NCBI GenBank assembly: GCA_937876715.1
Contig: CALEGA010000008.1
Location: 1 to 10,464, forward strand
Origin: an uncultured Candidatus Saccharibacteria bacterium
Lineage (GTDB): Bacteria > Patescibacteriota > Saccharimonadia > Saccharimonadales > Saccharimonadaceae
Reading direction: 5' to 3'
Length of the DNA: 10,464 bases
Part shown: positions 1 to 6,139 of the stretch, one piece after another
Layout: every line of letters starts with the position of its first letter
How positions within the stretch are numbered: the stretch's first letter is position 1
Translations under genes and position numbers: made by a program
Notes under the pieces: generated by a model
The model's database searches: none
The model's input: the letters and a program-made list of their open reading frames with translations, nothing else
What the model was told of the DNA's origin: nothing

Positions 1-440
1 TTATTGGCGAGCATAACGCTGACGAGGATTTTTTGTTTGGGGTTTTCTTGAAGCGTTTTTTCGAGTTTAGTTTGGAGGAAGTCGAGGTCGATAGTTCCCT
101 GTTGGTTGACAGGGATTTTGACGCAGGGGGAGCCGTAAGTTTCGGCGGGTTTTAGGACGCTCGGATGTTCGATGGCGCTGATGAAAATTGGGCATTTTTC
201 GAATGTGCGGACGATAGTGTTATTAGATTCGGTGCCGCCGGACGTGAAAATTAGCTCCAGAGGTCGCGCCTCTATTAAATGCGCAACTTGCGACCGCGCT
301 TCAATGAGTAGTTGTTTAGCAGTTTGACCGGCGGAGTGGAGCGAGCTGGGGTTGCCTAAATCTAGCGCCATTACGCGGAGCATTTCTTGTTTGACTTCGG
401 GTAAAAGTGTGGTGGTGGCAGAGTAGTCTAAATATATCAC
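1..440 (-). CDS. Cysteine desulfurase (NifS/IscS family), N-terminal 146 residues, cut by window edge
   Basis: A PLP-dependent class V aminotransferase-fold enzyme that takes sulfur from cysteine for Fe-S clusters or tRNA thiolation. I translated it by hand because no stop occurs before base 1. Visible motifs are YLDYSATT (residues 3-10), GNPSS (29-33), FTSGGTESNN (65-74, cofactor-phosphate loop), EH at 91-92 (the PLP-stacking His) and VSVMLAN running into the edge, which fits the family ANNE motif. The catalytic Lys and the active-site Cys loop lie outside the window. The GTG start is chosen because an in-frame TAG, the stop of the upstream LOG gene, lies 12 bases upstream, no other start lies between, and the family motif begins at once. 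No Shine-Dalgarno is present. A TATAAT sits 6 bases before the GTG, so the mRNA may be leaderless. Whether it is IscS, SufS-like or a tRNA-thiolation partner cannot be decided from this half. Confidence 0.93.
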   Translation of the reverse strand, partial: MIYLDYSATTTLLPEVKQEMLRVMALDLGNPSSLHSAGQTAKQLLIEARSQVAHLIEARPLELIFTSGGTESNNTIVRTFEKCPIFISAIEHPSVLKPAETYGSPCVKIPVNQQGTIDLDFLQTKLEKTLQENPKQKILVSVMLAN

Positions 441-452
441 CCCTATATTATA
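441..452 (-). promoter_or_regulatory. -10 element for a leaderless cysteine desulfurase transcript
   Basis: Minus-strand TATAAT at 452-447 is followed by the six bases ATAGGG and then the GTG start at 440. Sigma-70 type promoters usually start transcription about 7 bases past the hexamer, so the predicted +1 is the GTG itself. The -10 begins immediately after the TAG of the LOG gene. No good -35 is visible: the hexamer at 17-base spacing is AACACA. The start site is inference. Confidence 0.55.
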
Positions 453-1193
453 CTATATTGTCGAGGTTTTGTGTTGCGCCGCGGCGAAACCGTCGTAGTA
501 GTTAGACTTAACTTTCGGGTGACCGATTTTGTTGGCGGCTTTGACGATGTCTTCGATTTTGTCGGTGATTTTATAGATGTTGCGGTCGCCGGCGGCAATG
601 GTTTTGAGCGGCGCCATTTTGGTAGCGTAGAAGCGGTCGAGTGGCTTCCAGAAAGATTTGCCGAAGAGGAAGATGGGCATTACGGGCATTTTCTTTTCTT
701 GCATTAAGATAAGGATTTCGGTGAATTCGTCCATCGTGCCGAAGCCGCCCGGGAAGAAGACATAGACCTTGGAGCTCATCGCGAGCATAACTTTGCGGGC
801 GAAGAAGTATTCGAACTGGAGCATATCGGTAAGGTAGGGGTTGGGGTGTTGTTCGTGGCTGAGGGTGATGTTGAGACCGATGGAACGACCGCCGTATTCG
901 TAGGCGCCGCGGTTGGCGGCTTCCATAATGCCTGGCCCGCCGCCGGTGATGACGGTGTGACCGTTTTGAGCGAGGAGTTCGCCGAGGTGGCGCGCGGCTT
1001 TGTAATACTTGTTAGTTTCTTTGATGCGTGCCGAGCCGTAGATGGTGACGCCTTGAGGGAAAGTGCGGACGATTTTGAGACCGTTGAGGAGGTCTTTGGC
1101 GTAGGATTGGGCGCGGTCGTAGTCGGTGCTTTCGAGTTCGGCGAGGAGCGCTTGCTGTTGTTTGACGAATTCGAGATTGAGTGATTGTTCCAT
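453..1193 (-). CDS. LOG-family nucleoside 5'-monophosphate nucleosidase (TIGR00730/COG1611)
   Basis: A Rossmann-fold protein of 246 residues, often mislabelled 'lysine decarboxylase'. Characterised relatives (plant LOG, bacterial PpnN-type enzymes) hydrolyse nucleoside monophosphates to a free base and ribose 5-phosphate, probably in the cytoplasm. The family signature is intact: GGGPGIMEAA at 84-93 and PGGFGTMDE at 148-156, where Glu156 is the conserved catalytic acid, with Arg133-Lys134 between them. The N-terminal 40 residues are a charged helical extension and the C-terminal 30 are low in conserved features. The ATG is preceded by AAGGAG at 5 bases, which overlaps the stop of the pfkB gene (9-base gap), so the two are cotranscribed. 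Its place after rpiB, rpe and a sugar kinase suggests that released ribose 5-phosphate enters the pentose-phosphate route. Substrate (AMP, CMP, cytokinin-type) cannot be told from sequence. Confidence 0.9.
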   Translation of the reverse strand: MEQSLNLEFVKQQQALLAELESTDYDRAQSYAKDLLNGLKIVRTFPQGVTIYGSARIKETNKYYKAARHLGELLAQNGHTVITGGGPGIMEAANRGAYEYGGRSIGLNITLSHEQHPNPYLTDMLQFEYFFARKVMLAMSSKVYVFFPGGFGTMDEFTEILILMQEKKMPVMPIFLFGKSFWKPLDRFYATKMAPLKTIAAGDRNIYKITDKIEDIVKAANKIGHPKVKSNYYDGFAAAQHKTSTI

Positions 1194-1202
1194 AGGGTCT
1201 CC

Positions 1203-2168
1203 TTATTTTATGAGTTGAATGGGCATAGGGTGGAGTTCGATGTCGCGAGAGATGATGCCGTTTTTGGCGCCACGGTGTTGGACGACGCCGGTGGAGTTGG
1301 CGCTGCCGAAGATGAGCGCGGTGCGGAAGCTGTCGCCGGAGGCGTAGGAAGCGAGGAAGCCAGAGCCGAAAGCGTCGCCGGCGCCGGTGGTGTCTTTGAT
1401 TTTGACGTCTTGGTAGATGCCGAAGCGGTAGGATTTTTCGCCGTTAGTGGCGATGCCGCCCATTGCGCCGTCGGTGATGATGACGGTCGGGCAGTAGTTT
1501 TTGAGGCGGTTCAAAAGTTCTTCAAGGAGGGAGCCACCGACGAGTTGGGAAGCTTCGCGCTTGTTGACGAGGAGGATGTCAACGTCTTGGAGCAAGCCGA
1601 GGACTTGCTTTGGGTTGGCGAGTTCGAGGACGCCTGGGTTGAACATTATTTTAGTGCCAAGGGATTTTGCTTTTTCAAAGAAGTTAAGTAGGGTACCCAT
1701 GTCGCCGCGAAGGGTGGTGACGTAGAGCCAGTCGGGCTGGATGAGGTCGAGGTCGTTTTCGCTCAGGTTGTCGAAGCGGGCGGAGGCGCCGCGGAAAGTG
1801 AGGACGGTGCGTTCGCCGGATTTACTGTCGAGGAGAATGATGGAGCAGCCGGTTTTGCCGCGGACAGGAAAAGAGATGAAACTGGTGTCGATTCCCTCTT
1901 CGTCGAGGGTTTTTAACACTGCCTCGCCGGCGGGGTCGTGTCCGAGGTTGCCGAGGTAGATTGCTTCGTGACCGGAACGGGCGAACGTGACGGCACTGTT
2001 AGTGCCGCCGCCACCGATGAAGAAGTCGAGTTTGTCGATGTCGTATTTGCTACCGATTTCCAGATGCTTGAACATACTGACGTTGCCGAATTCGATCGAC
2101 CCGAAATCGTCGCGGTCGATGAGGTAGATGTCTTGGAGCGCCGAGCCGAGAGAAACGATGCGTGCCAT
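1203..2168 (-). CDS. PfkB-family carbohydrate/nucleoside kinase
   Basis: A 321-residue ribokinase-fold enzyme that transfers ATP phosphate to a sugar or nucleoside hydroxyl. Both PfkB signatures are present: GGGGTNSAVTFARSG (52-66) with LGNLGHDPAG (72-81), and DTTGAGDAFGSGF (259-271), holding the anion hole and the catalytic base Asp265. The Mg/phosphate motif NxxE is seen as NKRE at 202-205. Length is normal for the family. It overlaps the rpe stop by one base (TAATG) with only a weak GGAG 10 bases upstream, so translation is probably coupled to rpe. Substrate is not readable. Ribokinase, adenosine/nucleoside kinase and minor phosphofructokinase are all possible. The pentose-phosphate neighbours favour a pentose or nucleoside, but if the genome lacks PfkA a fructose-6-phosphate role is also plausible. 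Confidence 0.93.
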   Translation of the reverse strand: MARIVSLGSALQDIYLIDRDDFGSIEFGNVSMFKHLEIGSKYDIDKLDFFIGGGGTNSAVTFARSGHEAIYLGNLGHDPAGEAVLKTLDEEGIDTSFISFPVRGKTGCSIILLDSKSGERTVLTFRGASARFDNLSENDLDLIQPDWLYVTTLRGDMGTLLNFFEKAKSLGTKIMFNPGVLELANPKQVLGLLQDVDILLVNKREASQLVGGSLLEELLNRLKNYCPTVIITDGAMGGIATNGEKSYRFGIYQDVKIKDTTGAGDAFGSGFLASYASGDSFRTALIFGSANSTGVVQHRGAKNGIISRDIELHPMPIQLIK

Positions 2169-2818
2169 TAGATGACGACTCCGGTTTTTTCGAGTTCGGC
2201 GGTGAGAGCGGCGTACATCTTGGCGGGGTCTTGGCTGGTGGCGATGGCGGAGCCGACGTTGATGACGTCGATGTTGGAGTGGGAGAGGGCGCGGGTGTTT
2301 TGCATATTGGCGCCGCCGTCCCAGCCGATTTCGACTTCGGACTTGATGCTGCGGATGATGGGGACTTTTTCGGTTTGCATCATATCGGCAGTGCCGCCTT
2401 GTTGACCGAGCTTGCCGGCGAAGATGAGGACGTGGTCAACGGCTTGAATGTAGGGAGCGATGTTGCCTGGGTAAGTTTGTTTCAAGATGGCGACGCCGGT
2501 CTGGATTCCCGCTTGTTTGAGCGTGGCAAAAATCGGAAGGAGATTTTCGTTAGCCTCGGCGTGGAAAATACAGAGGGAGGGTTTGATTTTTAAGATGGTC
2601 GGGAGGTGCTGAGATGGGTTCATTACCATCATATGAAGATCCATTGCCGCCCAGTTTGGCTGGCGCCACGCGTTAGACTCGTCCATTAACATAATCGGTG
2701 CGAAAATGCCGTCGCAAATATCGACTTGGACGCGCTTAGCGAACTTAGAATAAAGTTCGTATTGGCGCATATAGAGGTTTTTATCGTTAGTGGTGATAGT
2801 TGGAACAATGGTAGCCAT
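2168..2818 (-). CDS. rpe: Divergent ribulose-phosphate 3-epimerase family protein
   Basis: A TIM-barrel protein of 216 residues, the usual Rpe length, expected to interconvert ribulose 5-phosphate and xylulose 5-phosphate. Recognisable family positions are VDICDG (32-37), DLHMMV (60-65), FHAEA (85-89), GVA (108-110), IGWDGGAN (164-171) and the phosphate-binding VGSAI (188-192). Both catalytic Asp positions are kept (Asp33, Asp167), as is one metal His (His62). The first metal ligand, His in the usual H-x-D, is Gln31. The usual Met-rich and PGFGGQ loop reads FAGKLGQQGG (133-142). The protein is therefore clearly in the family but unusual at the active site, and a related 2-ketose-phosphate substrate is possible. 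It starts in a TAATG overlap with rpiB, with AAGGA upstream at normal spacing, and is flanked by rpiB and a sugar kinase, which supports a pentose-phosphate role. Confidence 0.85.
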   Translation of the reverse strand: MATIVPTITTNDKNLYMRQYELYSKFAKRVQVDICDGIFAPIMLMDESNAWRQPNWAAMDLHMMVMNPSQHLPTILKIKPSLCIFHAEANENLLPIFATLKQAGIQTGVAILKQTYPGNIAPYIQAVDHVLIFAGKLGQQGGTADMMQTEKVPIIRSIKSEVEIGWDGGANMQNTRALSHSNIDVINVGSAIATSQDPAKMYAALTAELEKTGVVI

Positions 2819-3324
2819 TAAATTTCCTTATCTAAACGTTTAATTCTTCTCAAGTGGCGCGGTTCGTTAGAGAACGGCGTGGTCAAAAACTTTTCGATGA
2901 TGGCGAACAAATCTTCGTAGGCTTTTTCGGTTTCGAGCGGGTCGTGGGCGGCGTTAAGGCGGTCGGCGGAGAGGCAGATGATGTTGGCGTCGTTGTGGCT
3001 GCGGGCGGATTCGGCGGTTTCAAGGTCGTTAACGACGGCGGCGCGGATGCCCTTGAAGCGGTTAGCTTGAATCGAAATGCCGATGGCGGAGCCGCAAATC
3101 AAGATGCCGAAAGTCTCGGACTTACCGATTTTATAGTTGTTCAAAATTGCCTTGGCGACGGCACGAGCGGCGTCGTTATAATCGTCCTTTGGGTCGTAGG
3201 TTTTAGGTCCTAAATCCGTGACCGTAACAGGGGTAGAGTCTGCTATTGAAGCGCGTGTTAAATCTGCGCAAATTTTATTCTTCAAGGAGAACCCGCGATG
3301 GTCAGCCGCGACGAAGATTTGCAT
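2818..3324 (-). CDS. rpiB: Ribose-5-phosphate isomerase B (RpiB/LacAB family)
   Basis: Interconverts ribose 5-phosphate and ribulose 5-phosphate in the non-oxidative pentose-phosphate pathway. It has 168 residues, slightly longer than the roughly 150 of E. coli RpiB because of an insertion near residues 26-48 and a basic C-terminal tail. Key residues are in place: Asp8-His9 in AADHRGF, the catalytic Cys77 in ILICGSAIGISI (75-86) with Ser79 at the proton-relay Thr position, and SHNDAN (109-114) with His110. EPRHLRRIK (154-162) matches the phosphate-binding C-terminus. It begins 5 bases after the gap stop, with an AGGA 9 bases before the ATG, and overlaps rpe by one base. The order gap-rpiB-rpe indicates one sugar-phosphate operon. 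Confidence 0.95.
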   Translation of the reverse strand: MQIFVAADHRGFSLKNKICADLTRASIADSTPVTVTDLGPKTYDPKDDYNDAARAVAKAILNNYKIGKSETFGILICGSAIGISIQANRFKGIRAAVVNDLETAESARSHNDANIICLSADRLNAAHDPLETEKAYEDLFAIIEKFLTTPFSNEPRHLRRIKRLDKEI

Positions 3325-3329
3325 TCGGC

Positions 3330-4331
3330 TTAGTCCTTTCCGAAGTCGGCGGCGAGTTCGACGAGGCGATTAGAGTAACCCCATTCGTTGTCATACCAAG
3401 CGACGACTTTGATTAAAGTTCCACCGACGACGTCAGTGAGCGGGAGGTCGATGATGGCGGAGTGGGCGTTGCCACGGAAGTCGGTCGAGACGAGTTCTTC
3501 TTCGGTAACATCAACGATGCCCTCGTAGTAAGGTTCAGCCGCGGCTTTTTTAAGAGTCTTGACGAGTTCTTCTTTGGTGACGGAGCGTTTCAAAACGGCG
3601 GTGATGTCGGCGAGAGAGACGACCGGAGTCGGGACGCGGACAGAGAGACCGTTGAAGCGACCGGTGAGGGACGGGATGGTGAGAGCGGCAGCTTTGGAGG
3701 CGCCAGTGGTGGTCGGGACGATATTTTCGGCAGCGGCGCGAGCTTCCCTTAAATCTTTTGCCGGTGCGTCTTGGAGCCTTTGCGAAGCGGTGTAAGAGTG
3801 GACGGTGGTCATCATCGCCTTGTCGATGCCGAAGTTATCCTCGAGGATTTTCATCACAGGAGCGATACAGTTGGTAGTGCAGGAAGCGTTGGAAATAATG
3901 ACGTCGTCTTTGTCGAGGGTGTCTTCGTTGACGCCGATGACGATGGTTTTGGCGCCCTCGCCCTTGGCGGGAGCGGAAATGACGACCTTGCGAGCGCCAG
4001 CGTCAAGATGCGCCTTTGCCTTGGCAGGGTCGGTGAAGAGACCGGTGGATTCGATAACGACGTCAACGCCCATATCTTTCCACGGGAGCGCGGCGGGGTC
4101 TTTTTCGCTTAAAACGCGGATGCGCTTGCCGTCGATGATGAGGCAGGTTTCGTCATATTTAACTTCATAATCATAAATCCCGTAGCTGGAATCGTATTGC
4201 AAGAGTTTGGCGAGGGTCTTGGTGTCGGTCAGGTCGTTGATAGCGACGATTTCGATGTCTTTGCGTTCCATCGCGATTTTAAGAGCATTGCGACCGATTC
4301 TGCCGAAGCCGTTAATTGCCAGTTTAATCAT
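3330..4331 (-). CDS. gap: Type I glyceraldehyde-3-phosphate dehydrogenase
   Basis: Oxidises glyceraldehyde 3-phosphate to 1,3-bisphosphoglycerate with NAD(P) in lower glycolysis. It is a full-length 333-residue protein. The Rossmann loop INGFGRIGR is at 6-14 and Asp33, the NAD-type ribose anchor, is in INDLTD. The catalytic Cys151 is in SNASCTTNC (147-155) with its partner His178 in HSYT. PTTTGASKA (206-214) and WYDNEWGYS (312-320) are also canonical. At the cofactor-selectivity position equivalent to Bacillus stearothermophilus Leu187 it has Ala189, followed by Pro190, so some NADP use is possible, though Asp33 argues for NAD. The ATG follows a perfect AGGAGG 8 bases upstream, the strongest ribosome-binding site in the window. 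Transcription starts from a promoter built into the rpsG terminator. Confidence 0.98.
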   Translation of the reverse strand: MIKLAINGFGRIGRNALKIAMERKDIEIVAINDLTDTKTLAKLLQYDSSYGIYDYEVKYDETCLIIDGKRIRVLSEKDPAALPWKDMGVDVVIESTGLFTDPAKAKAHLDAGARKVVISAPAKGEGAKTIVIGVNEDTLDKDDVIISNASCTTNCIAPVMKILEDNFGIDKAMMTTVHSYTASQRLQDAPAKDLREARAAAENIVPTTTGASKAAALTIPSLTGRFNGLSVRVPTPVVSLADITAVLKRSVTKEELVKTLKKAAAEPYYEGIVDVTEEELVSTDFRGNAHSAIIDLPLTDVVGGTLIKVVAWYDNEWGYSNRLVELAADFGKD

Positions 4332-4361
4332 AATAAATACCTCCTAATAATGCTTATAATT

Positions 4362-4390
4362 ATAATATCAAAAAAGAAGGACTTTGTTAA
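4362..4390 (-). promoter_or_regulatory. Promoter of the gap-rpiB-rpe-pfkB-LOG operon, nested in the rpsG terminator
   Basis: Minus-strand TTAACA (4390-4385) and TATTAT (4367-4362) are separated by exactly 17 bases, each one mismatch from the sigma-70 consensus, with an extended -10 TGA directly before the second hexamer. A perfect TATAAT overlaps it at 4364-4359. Predicted start is near 4355-4352, which gives a short leader carrying AGGAGG at 4345-4340. The -35 hexamer lies in the loop of the upstream terminator hairpin. Confidence 0.75.
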
Positions 4391-4400
4391 GCCCTTCTTT
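4370..4400 (-). terminator. Intrinsic terminator after rpsL-rpsG
   Basis: On the minus strand AAAGAAGGGC (4400-4391) pairs with GTCCTTCTTT (4382-4373) as a 10-pair stem with one G-U pair. The loop is 8 bases and the hairpin runs into a tract of six T (4375-4370). It begins 7 bases past the rpsG stop. It would separate ribosomal protein transcription from the gap operon. Confidence 0.85.
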
Positions 4401-4407
4401 GATGAAT

Positions 4408-4887
4408 TTAGGCGCGAGCGAAGTGCGCGAAAGCGCGGTTGGCTTCTGCCATACGGTGACAATCTTCCTTTTTCTTGAAAGCGGCACCGGTTTCGTTGTA
4501 AGCGTCAACGATTTCTGCCTCGAGGCGCTTGCTGTAAGGCATACCACCACGGGCGCGAGCAGCTTGGACGAGCCAGGTGAAGGCGAAATGTTGTTGACGG
4601 TGACCAGAAATTGGGAACGGGATTTGGTAGTTAGCACCACCGACACGGCGGGACTTAACTTCAAAATCCGGCGAGACGTTGGCGAGTGCTTTTTCGAACA
4701 CGGCGACAGGGTCTTCGGATTTCAATTTCTTGGCAGCGCCCTCGAGAGCGGCATAGACAGCACGTTCGGCGGCTTGTTTTTTGCCGTCGAGCATAGACTT
4801 GTTGATTAAGCGTTGGACGAGGATGCTTTGATAGCGGCGGTCAGGAGAGACTTTGCGCTCAAGGGATTTAGTAGTTTTGCGAGGCAT
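4408..4887 (-). CDS. rpsG: 30S ribosomal protein S7
   Basis: Binds the 3' major domain of 16S rRNA and nucleates the head of the small subunit. The 159-residue length is typical (about 156). Family features include the MPRK basic start, QRLINKSMLDGKK (25-37), AVYAALEGA, the RRVGGANYQIP stretch (80-90) and RARGGMPYSKRLEAEIVDAYN (111-131) in the rRNA-binding helices. The C-terminus ends AHFARA. It overlaps the rpsL stop by one base (TAATG) and has AAAGGAG 7 bases before the ATG. rpsL-rpsG is the conserved start of the str operon, but a terminator follows and neither fusA nor tuf is in the window. Confidence 0.98.
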   Translation of the reverse strand: MPRKTTKSLERKVSPDRRYQSILVQRLINKSMLDGKKQAAERAVYAALEGAAKKLKSEDPVAVFEKALANVSPDFEVKSRRVGGANYQIPFPISGHRQQHFAFTWLVQAARARGGMPYSKRLEAEIVDAYNETGAAFKKKEDCHRMAEANRAFAHFARA

Positions 4888-5300
4888 TATTTGTCTCCTT
4901 TCTTAGCACCGTATTTGGAGCGACCTTGTTTGCGGCCCTCGACACCTTGGAGGTCGAGCGTGCCACGAACGATGTGATAGCGGACACCCGGGAGATCAGG
5001 CACACGACCACCGCGGACGAGCACAACGGCGTGCTCCTGGAGGTTGTGACCCTCACCGCCGATGTAAGCCCAAACTTCCTGTCCGTTGGTGAGACGCACA
5101 CGAGCGACTTTACGGAGAGCGGAGTTTGGTTTTTTCGGGGTCTTGGTCGTGACTTTGATGCAGACACCACGTTTGAGCGGAGCGGCTTGATCGTAGTAAC
5201 GAGTTTTAAGAGTGTTGACGATTGAACCCAAAGCTGGGGATTTCGACTTTTTCGCAGCCTTTTTGCGAGGTTTGCGAATTAACTGATTGATAGTTGGCAC
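4887..5300 (-). CDS. rpsL: 30S ribosomal protein S12
   Basis: Decoding-centre protein of the small subunit. At 137 residues it matches the long Gram-positive form (Bacillus about 138), not the 124-residue E. coli form, with the extra segment between residues 21 and 43. Conserved motifs are TPKKPNSALRK (54-64), GGEGHNLQEH (81-90) and DLPGVRYHIVRG (102-113). Lys56 corresponds to E. coli Lys43, a site of streptomycin resistance. The second such site, E. coli Lys88 (counting Met1), is Pro101 here (GGRVPDLPG). The GTG start matches the family MPTINQL beginning. AAAAGGA lies about 12 bases upstream, a somewhat long spacing. It is first in its operon with a predicted leader of about 77 bases. Confidence 0.98.
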   Translation of the reverse strand: MPTINQLIRKPRKKAAKKSKSPALGSIVNTLKTRYYDQAAPLKRGVCIKVTTKTPKKPNSALRKVARVRLTNGQEVWAYIGGEGHNLQEHAVVLVRGGRVPDLPGVRYHIVRGTLDLQGVEGRKQGRSKYGAKKGDK

Positions 5301-5383
5301 AGTTAAAAACTTTCCTTTTAGTTATTAGATTGATTTGCTCTTCTGGCTTCAGCACAAACCTCGGAGCGGAAACTCTTTACCTT

Positions 5384-5412
5384 ATTATACTCTTTTTGTT
5401 TAATTTTGTCCA
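5384..5412 (-). promoter_or_regulatory. Near-consensus promoter of rpsL-rpsG
   Basis: TGGACA (5412-5407) and TATAAT (5389-5384) with a 17-base spacer is the best sigma-70 type promoter in the window, with one mismatch in twelve. The -35 lies just after the TAA of the membrane-protein gene. A start near 5377 gives about 77 bases of leader before the GTG of rpsL. I see no strong hairpin or known ribosomal-protein binding motif in that leader. Confidence 0.8.
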
Positions 5413-5417
5413 GCGCT

Positions 5418-6092
5418 TTATTCGGTTTGCCGTTCTTGCGCTCGTTGGTACCAGAGTTCGAAGTTGGAGGTGTCGTTTTTAGCACGGTAGTAATTTGCCA
5501 TAAAGATAGCGGATTTGGACGACGGCGAGATGTTTTCGGCGATTTCGGCGAGCTTGCGCATTTCTTCCAGTACTTGGTTTGAGCAATGATATTCGTCGCC
5601 AACGAGACAAAGATTGAGGAGTCTTTGGGCATACCAGAGGCTATTTGCTTCTTTTTGCTCGGGGTCAGAGGCTTTATTGACGATGCGGACGAACATCGCA
5701 CCGGCGTCTTCAGGATTGTCGGCTAGAAGCGACATAGCTTTTTCTTCAGAGGCTTCGAAGAATTTTTGGTAAATTGTATCCCAGTTAAGATAAACGACAA
5801 GACCAATAATACCAAGAATGACGACGGGAATGAAGATTTTAAGAATCTTAGCAGGAGAGAACCGGTGCTCGCGCGAAGCGACTATACCGTTAGCGTCGGC
5901 GCCAGGGTTTTCAATTTTGGCGCGAGATTCGGTGGCGTGTGCTCTTGCCTCGGCAAACTTTTTCTGAAACTCCTCGGCGCTTTGCTTGATGGTCTTCTTT
6001 TCTTCGACGTGAACAAAAACTTCGCGCTTCTCCCTCGCCTTAGTGTCGGCGATGTTTTGGCTATGAAAAGTAGGAGTACTAGATGCCGTCAT
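5418..6092 (-). CDS. Unrecognised single-pass membrane protein with helical extracytoplasmic domain
   Basis: Not a family I recognise. From the ATG at 6092 it is 224 residues (226 if the in-frame GTG at 6098 were used; numbering here uses the longer form). Residues 20-62 are a highly charged, Lys/Glu/Ala-rich helical stretch, possibly coiled coil. Residues 83-87 (AKILK) precede a hydrophobic segment at about 88-105, consistent with an N-in, C-out topology. The C-terminal 115 residues look all-helical with TPR-like spacing and contain Cys164 and Cys172, which could form a disulfide outside the membrane. No signal peptidase site or lipobox is seen. The ATG is chosen because TATAAT lies 8 bases upstream, leaving the GTG inside the promoter. 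It stands between tig and rpsL with its own promoter. The layout suggests a structural or envelope-associated role, without direct evidence. Confidence 0.8.
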   Translation of the reverse strand: MTASSTPTFHSQNIADTKAREKREVFVHVEEKKTIKQSAEEFQKKFAEARAHATESRAKIENPGADANGIVASREHRFSPAKILKIFIPVVILGIIGLVVYLNWDTIYQKFFEASEEKAMSLLADNPEDAGAMFVRIVNKASDPEQKEANSLWYAQRLLNLCLVGDEYHCSNQVLEEMRKLAEIAENISPSSKSAIFMANYYRAKNDTSNFELWYQRAQERQTE

Positions 6093-6100
6093 ATACACAT

Positions 6101-6129
6101 ATTATATATAAGCTCGGCAAAAAGGTAAA
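6101..6129 (-). promoter_or_regulatory. Promoter of the membrane-protein gene, leader of 0-2 bases
   Basis: TTTACC (6129-6124), a 17-base spacer and TATAAT (6106-6101) precede the ATG at 6092 by 8 bases after the -10. Expected transcription start is at or within two bases of the ATG, leaving no room for a Shine-Dalgarno. The -35 matches the consensus at four of six positions. Confidence 0.55.
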
Positions 6130-6139
6130 GCTTTTGTTA

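Noticed and set aside
5301..5383. Structured autoregulatory leader or riboswitch before rpsL
   Set aside because: Short imperfect inverted repeats are present (TTTG...CAAA flanks), but no stable stem or known ribosomal-protein binding site could be recognised by eye.
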